In this document: positions 19,192 through 29,098 of the stretch, in pieces
Layout of the letters: every line of letters begins with the position of its first letter
Numbering within the stretch: the stretch's first letter is position 1
Source of the DNA: Emiliania huxleyi CCMP1516
Taxonomy: Eukaryota; Haptophyta; Isochrysidales; Noelaerhabdaceae
Direction of reading: 5' to 3'
DNA: 64,000 nucleotides
Assembly: GCF_000372725.1 (NCBI RefSeq)
Contig: NW_005196021.1
Location: 758,040-822,039 of the forward strand
Translations under genes and position numbers: made by a program
The notes under the pieces: generated by a model
The model's database searches: none
What the model was told of the DNA's origin: nothing
The model's input: the letters and a program-made list of their open reading frames with translations, nothing else

Positions 19192-21944
19192 AGTCGGGCG
19201 GTTGGGCGGCCTCTTCGCGGGGCGTGTGGCTGGCGGGCGTGTGGCTGGCGGGCGTGTGGCTGGCGGGCGTGTGGCTGGCGGGCGTGTGGCTTGCGGGCGT
19301 GTTGGCCGCGGTGTTGCTGGCGGGCGTGTTTGCGGGCGTGTGTGCGGGCGTGTGCGCGGGCGTGTCGCTCTCGGAGGAGGAAGGGTCCTCCCCCGGGACG
19401 AGGAGGAGGAGCCGGTGGTAGGAGAGGGCGCCAGCCTCCTTCTCGCAGATGGCCTGCGAAGGCTCATGGCGGGGGGTGACGGGACGGGAGGCCTTGCTCC
19501 TTCTCGCAAGACGCCCTGCACCCGCCCTGCACCCGCGCAGCTGCGGCTCAGAGGCTGGGAGAGTGTGGGTAGAGTGTGGGTAGAGTGAGGGAGATTGCTG
19601 GAGGAGAGGGTGGGAGATTGCGGGAGACTGTGGGACAGTGGGGGGAGAGTATGGGAGAGTGTGGGTAGAGTGTGGGTAGAGTGAGGGAGAGTGCGGGGGA
19701 GGGTGGGAGATTGCGGGAGACTGTGGGACAGTGGGGGAGAGTCTGGGAGGCAGTGCGCGTGTTCGTGTCAGGTCGCGCCTGCAACATCCGGAGCAGCTGG
19801 AGCTGCAAGCATGACTGCGGCGAGCAGGAGCAGCCGGCGCCGTGCGCGCTGTGCTCGGCCGTGTTTGGCGGCGGCGACCAGTCGAGCCGCTCGACCATCT
19901 TGCGCAGCACGGGCAGCAGCCCGAGCTCGACGAGCCTATCTCCCACAATCTCCCACAATCTCCCACAATCTCCCACAATCACAAGCAGCCCCAGCTCTAC
20001 GAGCTTGCGTGCTGACTACACCGGGGCGGGAAGACCAGGGTTGTGCAGAGTACTTACTCAGAGCACCGGCTGGCGTGGCTACGAGATCGACCGAGGACAG
20101 GGAATGCAGCGGAAAACAGCGGACGGCGGCTGAATACGTGTCCTCTCGAGCGCTGGTTGGGGGAGACAAGAACACGCCTTCTAGGGCGACGCGCCTCCGC
20201 TGCGCCTCCTGCTTTGTCTTTCCGCCCATGAGCGCCCAAAGCACGTAGAGCAGGTCAGCCTGCAGCGGTGGGTTCGGGTACCGTGGGGGTTAGGGGAGGG
20301 TGGGTTCGGGTACCGTGGGGGTAGGGGAGGGTGGGTTCGGGGACCGTGGGGGTAGGGGAGGGTGACCGTGGGGGTAGGGGAGGAGCAGGTGGCCTGCAGC
20401 GTCACCCACAGCGCTGTCTGCAGCGACGCGAGCGGCAGCGAGCCGTGCACCGCCCCGCCGCCCAATCCGACAAAGGCCGCGGCGCCGCCGCCTCCGCCGC
20501 CCGCGCCGCCGCCGCCGCCGCCGGCGGCGGCGGCGACAGCGCCGGCGAGGATGTCGTGCAGCGCGTCCGGCAGCTGGTGGGGCGCGAGGATGACGAGCGC
20601 GTGCGGCAGCGGCGCCTCGGAGAGGGTCCCCCACTCGCCCTCCCCCTCGCCCTCCCCCCCCCCCTGCGCAAGCGCTCCCCCCGGGCCGAGGATGTGGCCC
20701 CACAGCCCCGCGGGCGGAGAGCGCAGCCGCAGCAGCGCGACGACGCGGGCGAGGAAGGAGGGCAGCGCCAGGAGCGCGGCGTTGTTTGCGCACACGACGC
20801 ACAAGTCGGGCTCCACGCACTCTGGCGCGGGAAAGGCGTCCAGACCTACACGCGGAATTCACCAACCTCGGGGCGGGAGCACACAGCTGTACACCCACCT
20901 CGGGGAAGATGGCGATGCGCAGTGTATTCAGAGCGCCGCGTGAATACGAGGGGCGACGAATGCAGCGAGTCCCGCAGAATACGGCCGCATACGGTCGAGT
21001 GCGTGTCCTCTCGAGCGCTGGTCGGACTACAAGAACCCGTGTCCGGCTTCTAGCCGCCCTAGCCCTGCTCTAGGGCCCTTTAGGAACCTTCTAGAATACG
21101 TGTCCGGCTTTCTAACCGCCCTAGCCCTGCTCAGCCGACTTCGCGAGTAGCACTGCGAGGGCGCGCGAGACGAGAGCGAGGCCTACGGGAACGCTCCAGG
21201 GAGGTCCCGAGAAGGTCCCGAGAGGGTTCCTCGGCGCCCGAGCCGCGAGGCCTCGGGGCGAGAGGCGGCCGATGAGGCCCGGCAGGTCGGGCACCGCGGT
21301 GAGCGGGAAGACGTCCTGTCCCGCGGAGAGGAGCTCCTGCGCGAGGGTGAGCGCCGCGTCCACCGCCTGCGGGACATGTCCCGGACATGTCGTGTACCTG
21401 TCATGGAAAGGGCGAGCGCCGCGTCCGCCGCCTGCGGCTCCGCCATCAGCAGGAAGAGCGTGCCGATGAGCTCGTGGCGCGACGCGAGCGCCTCGGCGTG
21501 CTGGAGGTCGAGCATGGCGAGCTCGGCGAGGATCTGGGTGCACTCGTTAATCACGTCCAGAGGAGCGCCCTCGGGCAGGCGAGCGGACGGCCGCCCCGCC
21601 TCCCTCCTGCACAGCCGCAGGAGGACGCGGGAAATGATCGCGTCTCCGCCGCAGCAGAGAAAGACCTCGCGCTGGCTCGCCGACTCGCCCAGCCGCGCGC
21701 TCAGGTCAGCGATCAGCTTGCGTAGCTCGGCGGGAGCAGGCATCTCCGAGTCAAGCTGAAGCAATAGCTCGCCAGTGCCAACGTGTCCTCGAGAGGCGGC
21801 GACGGCGGCTCGGTCACGCGGGCCGCCGCCTGCGTCGATGCCGGCGAGGAAGCGAGGGGGGAGCGAGCGCAGGCCACGCGCGTTGCCGGAAAGCTCTCGA
21901 TCGACGACGATGGAGAGGACGTTGCGCGAAGAGGACATGTGCAT
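16935..21944 (-). CDS. TRPC4AP/TRUSS-like protein, about ten exons, with assembly gap
   Basis: The start is MHMSSSRNVLSIVVDREL (21944, or 21938). Exons include an armadillo-like region (LRKLIADLSARLGE..., ECTQILAELAMLDLQHAEAL), a segment WVTLQ|ADLLYVLWALMGGKTKQEAQ joined by a GC-AG intron, LVELGLLPVLRKMVERLDW, and CSCSPQSCLQLQLLRMLQ. From memory this matches TRPC4AP (GLxPVLxKMFD.L.W...CDCSPxxxLKIQFLRLLQ). Farther on are YHRLLLLVPGEDPSSSESD with a (SHTPA)n insert, LHMLLSLLLQQPPTSLYLLG, ETMCVINAAILFFLLADLDG and the C-terminal LLRFWGEVYHSHSCERRFLEF ending CVE at 16935. TRPC4AP is a substrate adaptor of CUL4-DDB1 ubiquitin ligases. Introns carry minisatellites; a 100-N gap (17925-18024) falls inside. 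Exact exon ends are not all resolved. Confidence 0.7.
17925..18024. other. Assembly gap (100 N)
   Basis: Exactly 100 N, the conventional placeholder for a gap of unknown size. It follows a G run and lies inside the TRPC4AP-like gene, between LPPSPGATPG and LPTSDITLLKASPLRG, so some coding sequence or an intron may be missing. Confidence 0.98.
19130..19340. repeat. (GCC)n run and 15-bp coding minisatellite
   Basis: A (CGC)n run at about 19131-19192 codes poly-Ala on the gene strand. Next to it GGCGGGCGTGTGGCT repeats about five times with variants to 19340, coding SHTPA repeats in the minus-strand TRPC4AP-like protein. Confidence 0.85.
19545..19985. repeat. Intronic minisatellites in the TRPC4AP-like gene
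   Basis: GGGTAGAGTGTGGGTAGAGT and GGGAGACTGTGGGACAGTGG units fill 19555-19755. After one exon, four copies of AATCTCCCAC occur at 19940-19981. They lie between coding segments and change neither frame nor domain order, so they are taken as introns. Confidence 0.7.
20265..20390. repeat. Intronic minisatellite shared with serA intron
   Basis: About four units of GGGTTCGGGTACCGTGGGGG plus TAGGGGAGGGT fill an intron bounded by CTGCAG|GCC (GC donor) and CTGCAG|GCT on the gene strand. The same unit fills serA intron 4 (29655-29886). Confidence 0.85.
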
Positions 21945-22013
21945 CGCGCAAGACCCTTTTGGGGGCCTTCCCTCCGCGTGAACGCCCAGCACCACTTGAC
22001 CCCGGGGGGGAGA

Positions 22014-22180
22014 GCACTTGAGCACTTGATAGGGTCGATTCCGCATGGTACGGGACCCCTCGATCGTCTCGCCCTCCCTCACTGGTGTGTTCATTGGGGG
22101 GGGGCATAACAAACACGGTACAGGATCGAGGTGCACGCTGCCGAGGCAGTCAGTGTCGTCCCCCCTCTCCCCGACCGACG
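22014..22180 (+). repeat. Dispersed repeat R1, copy 1
   Basis: It starts AGCACTTGAGCACTTGATAG and continues GGTCGATTCCGCATGGTAC, GTGTGTTCATT, a G run, GGCATAACAAACA and GATCGAGGTGCACGCTGCC. Copy 2 at 43832-44010 is about 90% alike with small indels. No coding signal; it could be a SINE- or MITE-type element. Confidence 0.8.
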
Positions 22181-22344
22181 GGCGACGGCTTGCGGCAGCC
22201 TTCCCGTGTCTCCGCTTGGGTAGCCGGCCATGCGTGGCCCGCTGGCGCTGCCGGAAAAAATCCGGGGTTTAGCTGGCGTATCTCGGGCCCACTTTAGAGC
22301 TAGGCATGATCTTAGGTGTTCTGGATAGCCCACAAAGGAGGGTA

Positions 22345-22930
22345 GCACTCTGACCTGTTCCGACCCTGATCCGACCCTGATCCGACCTTATGTGAACGAC
22401 CTGATCCGACCCTGTTAGGTTTGAACAAAGGTCGGAACAGGGTTGGATCAGGGTCGGAACAGATGAGCTGCCCCACGTACGGTCCTTTTTCCCGACCTTG
22501 TTCCGACTCTGGTCCGACCCTGATCCGACCGTGTTCGGCAGCGTTCGAACACGGTCGGAACAGGGTTGAATGAGGGTCGGAACACATGAGCTGCCCCACG
22601 TGCGGCCCTTTTTCCCGACCTTGATCCGTACCTGTGTTCGACCGTGATCCGACCGTGTTCGGCAGCGTTCGAACAGGGTTGGATCATACCATGATCCGAC
22701 CGCACGGACGGGCACAGCATGATCCGACTCTGTTCCGACCGTGATCCGACCTGATCCGACCGTGCTCGAACAGGGTGGGTCAGCGGCGGCGGGAGGGAGG
22801 TGGATTTTCCCGACCTACGCCGACCTTGTTCCGACTCTGGTCCGACCCTGATCCGACCGTGTTCGAAGTGAACACGGTCGGATCAGGTCGGTGTTCGAGA
22901 GAGGTCGGATCAGGGTCGGAACAGGTCAGA
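22345..22930. repeat. Complex repeat built from TCCGACC / GGTCGGA units in both orientations
   Basis: Units such as GATCCGACCCTGATCCGACC and the reverse GGTCGGATCAGGGTCGG alternate, giving many possible hairpins. A larger period of about 121 bp is visible (two copies of GAGCTGCCCCACGT..CGG near 22465 and 22588). No conserved protein in any frame. Confidence 0.85.
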
Positions 22931-23078
22931 GTCCTACCCTCCTCCACAAGGGTCTTCTGTGGCATGGTAGCGGTGGTTTTGCGCGAGGGCCCGAGGCGTT
23001 CATTCAAAAATCACCATTTCCCGTTCCCCCACTAATAAAAATATCGGGGTGAGCGGACTCCGCTGGTTCACTCCGTGT

Positions 23079-23125
23079 GAAATCCCTGTGGGGTGGCGGC
23101 GTGCCGCCGTGGTCCTCCCATACCC
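23079..23125 (+). repeat. Dispersed repeat R5, copy 2
   Basis: AAATCCCTGTGGGGTGGCGG then CGTGCCGCCGTGGTCCTCCC, partly diverged from copies at 4143-4203 and 56200-56250. Confidence 0.7.
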
Positions 23126-23863
23126 TAGGGGGGGATCAATCATACGATGCCTATAACAGACAACAGTGAGCCAACTCCGGGCGGACCTTCACAGATGTCA
23201 GATCACACAGACGTACAGTGAAACAACCACACTCGTCCTGCCTTCTTCCTGGTGCACTGGAGAGACTCAAGCTACAATCCGTACTAAACTATGAGCGTTG
23301 TGCCGCGCACCTGCTGCCCTCCTCACGGCAGCCGCCAAGTTGATCACGAGATGTACAGACGCGAGGCCAGTGAGGGGTGCGCGAGCATAGCTGAGCAATA
23401 GCAGCGCGGCACCAGATAGAGCACCAGAGCACCACACAATCTCTGCGCCCTGTGAGCCACGCCCGGTCACGGAGCCTGGGGTGCGCACGGGGCCTTGTCG
23501 GCGCGAGGGCGCGCATGCCAGCCAGGAGCTGCCCACGCGGAGATAAGTATGCAATCAGCTGGCCGGGGACCGACGCAGTGCCTCTATGTGAGCCGCGAGG
23601 AACGCGGGGCCGCTCTAGGCGTCGAGCGCAGTCAGCAGCAGGCCATTTGCCTAATGGCGAGGAATAGCGACCGGTATTGGGTCGATGAGGGGCACTAGGA
23701 GCACTTGGCGCGGTGAAATTCTTTTCGTGCGGCTTCCCGGGGTGTACCTGTGTTAGTGCCAGTGTTCGAAGAGAGAGTGGACCTGAGCAACGATACGACT
23801 GGGCGGAGAAGGATCAGACCAGCTGGTGTGGAGTAACATAGGCGCACCGTCCTCTGCCGCTTG

Positions 23864-24157
23864 ATGAACCCCTTACCTGGTTTTGCCACTTTTGGCACCG
23901 CCGGCTTCACGGCAGACACCTCTTCTTTCTCCTTCAAGGGGGCGTACGTGAAGGGGCTCGCCAACAGGCACTTTGCCGGAATCCCAAACAGGAAGTCTAT
24001 CGCCGCGTTGCACGAGTCGACGCACCTAGAGTCCGCGAAAGCAGTGGAGATGCGTCGACTTGTGGCGGCGGAAAGTGCAAAGCGTGCCATTCAAACGAGG
24101 ACTGGAGTGGTGGAGGAGGAGAGGCCGGATTCTTCGCCTCGGCCTCCCACGACGTGA
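23864..24157 (+). CDS. Small hypothetical protein
   Basis: The ATG at 23864 opens 97 codons: MNPLPGFATFGTAGFTADTS, then FKGAYVKGLANRHFAGIP and a basic, helical second half (KAVEMRRLVAAESAKRAIQ). G/C at third positions fits neighbouring genes, and an AAATTCTT motif lies 150 bp upstream. The opposite strand also has a frame of similar size, so strand is not certain. No family recognised. Confidence 0.45.
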   Translation: MNPLPGFATFGTAGFTADTSSFSFKGAYVKGLANRHFAGIPNRKSIAALHESTHLESAKAVEMRRLVAAESAKRAIQTRTGVVEEERPDSSPRPPTT

Positions 24158-25010
24158 GAGAGAGCGGATGCGCGCTCTTTTTCTGCTGCGAGGCTGTCCA
24201 TGAGCGCCAAAACACAAGACTCCGCGGTGGCTCGACTGGAGAATGGACGAGATGGGACGGCTAGCACTCTTTGTCGGTTCCCAGTCTCAAAAAAGTAACC
24301 TCGAGCCGCCAGCGGTGTCCAACCGTGGGTCGCTGCAAAAGCAAAAAATCTCTCTCTCTCTGCAAACCGGACACACGTAGCGCATTTTTTTCTTTTTTCG
24401 TCGCGCTGGTGTGTGCTACTGCGCCGTGTCCGACAAGAAGTCACCTAATCCTGCGGCACAGCCCGCTGCCCATCGACATGGCTGCATAGCTGCCACGATC
24501 TGGCCACGACTACGGGTGCTCGATGGCCCTTCTCGGCTGCATGTTGTCTCGATCGTATGCTGCTACCTCACCGTGCGGACTGCTCCTGCTCATATGTCGA
24601 GAGTCACTACACTACTACTCGCTTGCACACATAAGACACACAGTCTCGTAGATGCCGGTCAGACAGTCCCTCCGTGGGTCACATTCTCGAAGGCCCTCAG
24701 CCTCGGGTACGTGATCGGCTCCCACGGAGTAGCACTTGAAGTAGCCGATCACGTACCCGAGAGATGAGGGCATTTCGGCTGACATTCCGGAAGGCAACAA
24801 GCGCCGTGATATTCCGTGGCCTTGCTCTGGCTGGAGATCTTTCCTCTCAGTAGGCGCCGCTGTCGGCTACGTGACGGTATGTGCAGCACACGACACTCAT
24901 GACCAGTCACATGAACCCTGAGTCTTCAGTAAGCGAGCCGCTGGAGCCCTTCTCATTTGTGGCTCCGTCCTCTCCTCTGCCCGCCTCTCGGCAGGAGCCA
25001 AGCGCAAAAG
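24158..25010. other. Intergenic, contains a long hairpin
   Basis: No gene is supported. A perfect 19-bp inverted repeat (24702-24720 with 24743-24761) lies in the middle. Confidence 0.5.
24702..24761. repeat. Hairpin, 19-bp perfect stem
   Basis: CTCGGGTACGTGATCGGCT pairs with AGCCGATCACGTACCCGAG across a 22-nt loop. Pairing extends outward imperfectly (GGCCCTCA with TGAGGGCA) to about 40 bp per arm. It could be a small-RNA precursor or a worn inverted-repeat element. Confidence 0.7.
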
Positions 25011-25229
25011 TCAGTCCATGTCGCCGTCCTCCTCGTGGTCGCTGTCCTCGTCGTCGCTGTCCTCCTCGAACGGGACGTCGCGCTCAGCGTACATCATCTG
25101 CTTGAGCCGCACCAACGACTCGACGGCCGCCCTGCGCTGCGGCCGCGCCGCGGGCTCCGAGGCGTCTATGGCGACGGGCTCGTCGGCGCCGGCTGGCGAC
25201 GGCGCGGAGCGCTTGCGCGAGGAGCGTTT

Positions 25230-25267
<38 letters not shown>

Positions 25268-26735
25268 TGCCGAGCACCTCGCCGGGCGCGAGCTCGGTGT
25301 ACGGCGCCTTGGTGAGCTTGCCTGTCTTGCGGCTCCGGCTGCCCGCCAGCTTGCTCGTGCACCGCCGGGTGCCGAGCTCGCTCGCGAGCGCGGCGTGCTG
25401 CCCGCCAAACTGGAGGCGGAGGACGTTCGTGTGCGACTCGCCGCGCGGGCCCCACGTGAAAACGAGCACCGCGTTCTCCGGCTCGAAGGAGGCGGTCCAG
25501 TACTTGTTGTGCCAGTGCCCCTTCCGCTGAGGGTTCTCGAGCTTGCAGGTGAAGGCGCGCGACCACGGCGGCAGCACGAGCGGCGCGGACGACGACGACG
25601 CCTGCTGCTGCGCGTGCTCCTGCCAGGTGCTGCCCAGCTCGTCCTTCCGCTCGCGGTAGGCCGGGCTGGCTTGGATCTCGAGGACGTACGTGTCGACCTG
25701 CGGCGCGACGAAGTGCTCGCCCATGCAGTGCATCATCAGCACGCCGAGCGCGTGGCCGCAGGCCTGGCCCTGCTGCGGCCCGCCCTTGGAGATGCCCGAC
25801 ATGAGGGTGCGCGGGTGCGGGTACTGCTGCATCAGCTCCGTGTGGGAGAGCACCTCCGACCGCTTGGCGGTCGACGCGGCATGCATGCACTCCTCGCTCA
25901 CGAAGACCTCGATGTTGCCCGCCTTCAGGTGCTTCCGCAGGCTTGCGGTGCAGAAGCGCTGCGCGTGGCCGTGCTCATCGAGGACGAAGGCGACCGGGGT
26001 GGAGCGGAGCAGGGAGGCGAGGACCTCACATGCGCCGAGGCACTTCCACCCCTTTTTTTTGGCCTCCTGCAGGTTGGTCACCATGCGGCGGTAGCTGCCG
26101 ACGGCGACGTAGACGGAGGTGCTCCCGCTGTGATCGAGCGCGGCGATCGCGACGGCGTTGACCTCGCCCGCAACCTGCTGCGCCATGTCCTCTCGCTCCT
26201 GCGGCGAGAGGCCGTCCTGCGTCTCGCCGGTGCCTCGCGCGGCGGCCGCCGCCCACGACCTGCGCTGGTTTGCGGGATTGCACTTGCCCGCCTCTGACGG
26301 CCGCTTGCCCGCGGTCGACGCCCGCTCCTTGAGCTCGCCCGCATCGATCGCGGCCGCGTTGAGCGGCGTGCGGACGGCCGCCAAGCCCGCCTGTGACGGC
26401 CTCTCCTTGACCCCCTTCTTCTCGAAGAGGTGCCCGTTGAGCTCCGTCCGGACGAGCCTCATGCCCGCCTCCGAAACGTACTCGCGGATGCTGCCCTCGT
26501 CCGTCTTGCCAGCCTCGTGTGCGGTCCACGCCTTGGAAAGTGAGTCGAAGCCGACACCATTTGGCGCGTAGTAGCCCACGCGGCAGTCGCTCTTGCTGCC
26601 ACTGTGCAGGATGGTCCAGCCGGCGTCGAGCAGCGCTCGATTCTTTTCGCGGTGGTGTGTGCCTTTGCCGATGCTCTTGGGGATCCACTTCTTGTCGTGG
26701 GCAGCCTGGAGGTTCCGCGGAATCGGCCTACCCAT
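25011..26735 (-). CDS. WGR-like domain protein, probably nuclear
   Basis: This is a single 574-aa exon starting MGRPIPRNLQAAHDKKWIPK. Repeated short phrases in the N-terminal half (STAGKRPSEAGK, SQAGLAAVRTPLNAA) look like AP2/SANT-poor linker. The middle (AIAALDHSGSTSVYVAVGSY) is unknown. Residues near 400-470 read HWHNKYWTASF...VLVFTWGPRGESHTNV, which resembles a WGR domain (NKYW..., TxWGRxGE), a nucleic-acid-binding module of PARP-type proteins. The C-terminus has poly-Gly, a KRSSRKRS basic patch and a DSDDEDSDHEEDGD acidic tail, typical of nuclear proteins. No PARP catalytic domain is present. The WGR call is by eye. Confidence 0.65.
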
Positions 26736-27933
26736 CGTCGCCCGTACAAGCAGCCGAGCTCGCGAGCAGCACGGGCAAACGCAAACTCGACCGAGCGTGA
26801 CTCCTTTAGCGTGGCTGAGCCGATCAAGCCGTCTGGTGAAAAGAAAAAGCCAGGCTAATAGAGTTTCGCTCGCGCTAGAACCGTTCCGAGCTCTCCCGCC
26901 GCACCCACCACGCTCACCTCGGTTTATTTGGTTTAAAGATGAACACGTCTTTAGCTGCAGGCTGCAGCTGCAACGGACTCTGGCGCGCGGGCGCCACTCT
27001 GCACCAAGACTTCAAACACGCGACGCCTCTCCGCCGCGGCGGACGCGTATACGCGCGGTTGCACCCGCCGCATCTGTGCAACGGCCGGCGACTGCGACCG
27101 CGCGGCTATCTCGTGGCCGGGAGGCCGCAAAGGGAGAGCGCAGCGCTGCAGCGGCACTGTTACGACATTTCCACTCCCCGGCGACAGTTGTTCCGGCGAG
27201 CCTGCCGTCGCGAGAAGAGCAAAATCCGTCTGGGCAGGGGGCCCTCCGGGACTGCGGCTCCCTAAACCTCGATCAGTTGTCGGCCCCTGGCCGTCCGAGT
27301 CCTCAGTCTGGGCCGGCGACGGTTGGCGCTGCGCACGCACCGCGTCAGGGTGCCTCGTCCATGCGGGTGAGCGCCACCGCCTGTGACGAGCAGCGAGCCG
27401 GCTCAATCAGGCGTGCGGCCGCCGGATGGGGGCCGCGCACGCGCCGCGGGCGCGGGGCGGGCGGGCGTCCTTAGTGCGCAGGAGCAGCGGGCCCGAGCGG
27501 TCTGCGCGCGCGCGCATCTTCGCCGAATCACCGCGTGCGAGACTGCGCGTCTGCGGTCAAAGACGGCTACCTGCGCCGGGCAGGAGCCGGATCGCGTGTG
27601 GATCACACGAGGCGCGGAGGGCACACGGGCTGGGGAAAGCTCCGTGAGAGCTTGCGGCGCGAGAAGCAACAGCGAGAGGCTAAGACGAGAAGGCACGGCT
27701 AGGTCAGGCTTGGCACAGCATGGTGGCGGAGGGTGGAGTGAACCTTCAGTGCCTCTGGCACCGGCGCTGAAAATCACTGAGAAGGCGCCCATCGACATTT
27801 CTCGGCCGCCGCCGGCGAGAAAAGAATTTTGCGAGAAAAGAACTGGGCGCGCCCTTTGTATGTCCGTCGGTCCACTGTCTCCCTCGCCCGAGGAGCAGGC
27901 CTCAGTTCACGGGGTGAACCGTGAACCCGGTTC
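26736..27933. other. GC-rich stretch without supported gene
   Basis: Several long frames exist on both strands but none shows a conserved motif or consistent composition; they look like by-products of high GC. An AAAGAATTTTG motif lies near 27822 and an inverted/direct GTTCACGG array at about 27905-27957. Confidence 0.45.
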
Positions 27934-28278
27934 ATGAACCAGTTCGCGGTTCACGGCTCGTTCGCCAAGCCGCTCGCGCCCTCGTCGACGGTAAACGCCA
28001 AGCCGCCCAAATTCGTGCGCTTTGCATCGGCGCCCTTCGACGCTCGCCGCACGGGCAGCCTCGACGACCCGGCGACGGCGCATTCGCTCGCCGCAATCGA
28101 GGCAGCGCTCCAAAAGTGCGGGGGCTCGGCGAGCGTGGAGGCTATCGCTCGCATCACGGCACACGGGCGAGAGCCGCGTCTCGCTCCTGGCTCTTGCGCA
28201 GGCGCTGCCCAAGCGCCTTGCCGTGCTGCCGATGGCGAGCGCGGCCAGCTCGCTTTGCATCTCTATTTATTTATATAA
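27934..28278 (+). CDS. Hypothetical protein, possibly two exons
   Basis: The ATG at 27934 opens MNQFAVHGSFAKPLAPSSTV with a reasonable mixed composition to SVEAIARITAHG. The downstream part changes character; the neighbouring frame reads SRVSLLALAQALPKRLAVLP, so an intron near 28160 is possible. It lies after a GTTCACGG repeat. No family recognised; low confidence. Confidence 0.3.
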   Translation: MNQFAVHGSFAKPLAPSSTVNAKPPKFVRFASAPFDARRTGSLDDPATAHSLAAIEAALQKCGGSASVEAIARITAHGREPRLAPGSCAGAAQAPCRAADGERGQLALHLYLFI

Positions 28279-29098
28279 TTGGTTTCGAGGTTGATGCTCC
28301 GCGAGCAGCAAATGTTCGGCGGCCCGCGCCGACCGTAATGCCGGCCATGGATGAGTCGACCCGCCCGGGGTGGAGGGGGGGAACTACGGGGTTGTCTCGG
28401 GGGGGGGGGGGGGGGGTTGAGGCAAGGCGGCCCAGATCTGCTCGTCTCAGAGGGTACCCTCTGTGCCAAGAGAGGCCATCCTACCCGACGGTGGCACTCT
28501 TCCACGTCTCGCTCACGCTGAGAAAAATTCTGAAACGCCGTGCAGCAGAGTCGCGTGCTTCCTTCCTCGTGTCCCGTACCGTTCTCACACATCCATAAAC
28601 TCACTTTGGCCTCACTGAAGCGATGCCTCAATCCTGAATCCTCACACCTCAGATTTTAGATTAGGACGCTGTCTACACCCCTCTACGCTCTAAAGCCGTA
28701 GCAGGGGACCCTGTCCCCTTCTGCTTCTCGCTTCTGCTTCTCCCACCCCTCGTTTGCGGTTTGGCATGTCCGTTTTATTTATGTATTTAAGAATTTTACT
28801 TTCTAAAAGAATTCTGACCCGTCGCGGCGGCGCGATTCCGGGTCTCGCCCCCCAGTTGCGCGCGCAGCGCACAGACCCGCAGACGCCCGCGTCGTCCGAC
28901 GTGCCCCCGGCCACAGACTCATAAGTACATGTCAGGAACAGCGGCAAGCTAGGCAAGCGCGCGGCGCAAGAGGGGGCGGAGAGGCGCCAGCAGAGGGCAC
29001 TAGCGATAGAGTGCGATCTGCGCCATGGAATCAGAGCCATGGAATCTGAGCCGTGCGGTCGGCCTGGGGGCCGTGCGGTCGGCCGGCGCGGCGCCGCC
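28279..29098. other. Intergenic
   Basis: It holds an 18-G run (28399-28416) and a TTTATTTATGTATTTAAG patch near 28775 that shares TGTCCGTTTTATTTAT with 49638-49655. No gene is supported. Confidence 0.45.

Larger units (their letters stand above)
21945..23863. other. Repeat-rich intergenic region
   Basis: It holds dispersed repeat R1 (22014-22180), the TCCGACC complex repeat (22345-22930) and R5 (23079-23125). From 23126 to 23700 I see no gene; an AAATTCTT motif sits at 23715, 150 bp before the hypothetical gene at 23864. Confidence 0.55.
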
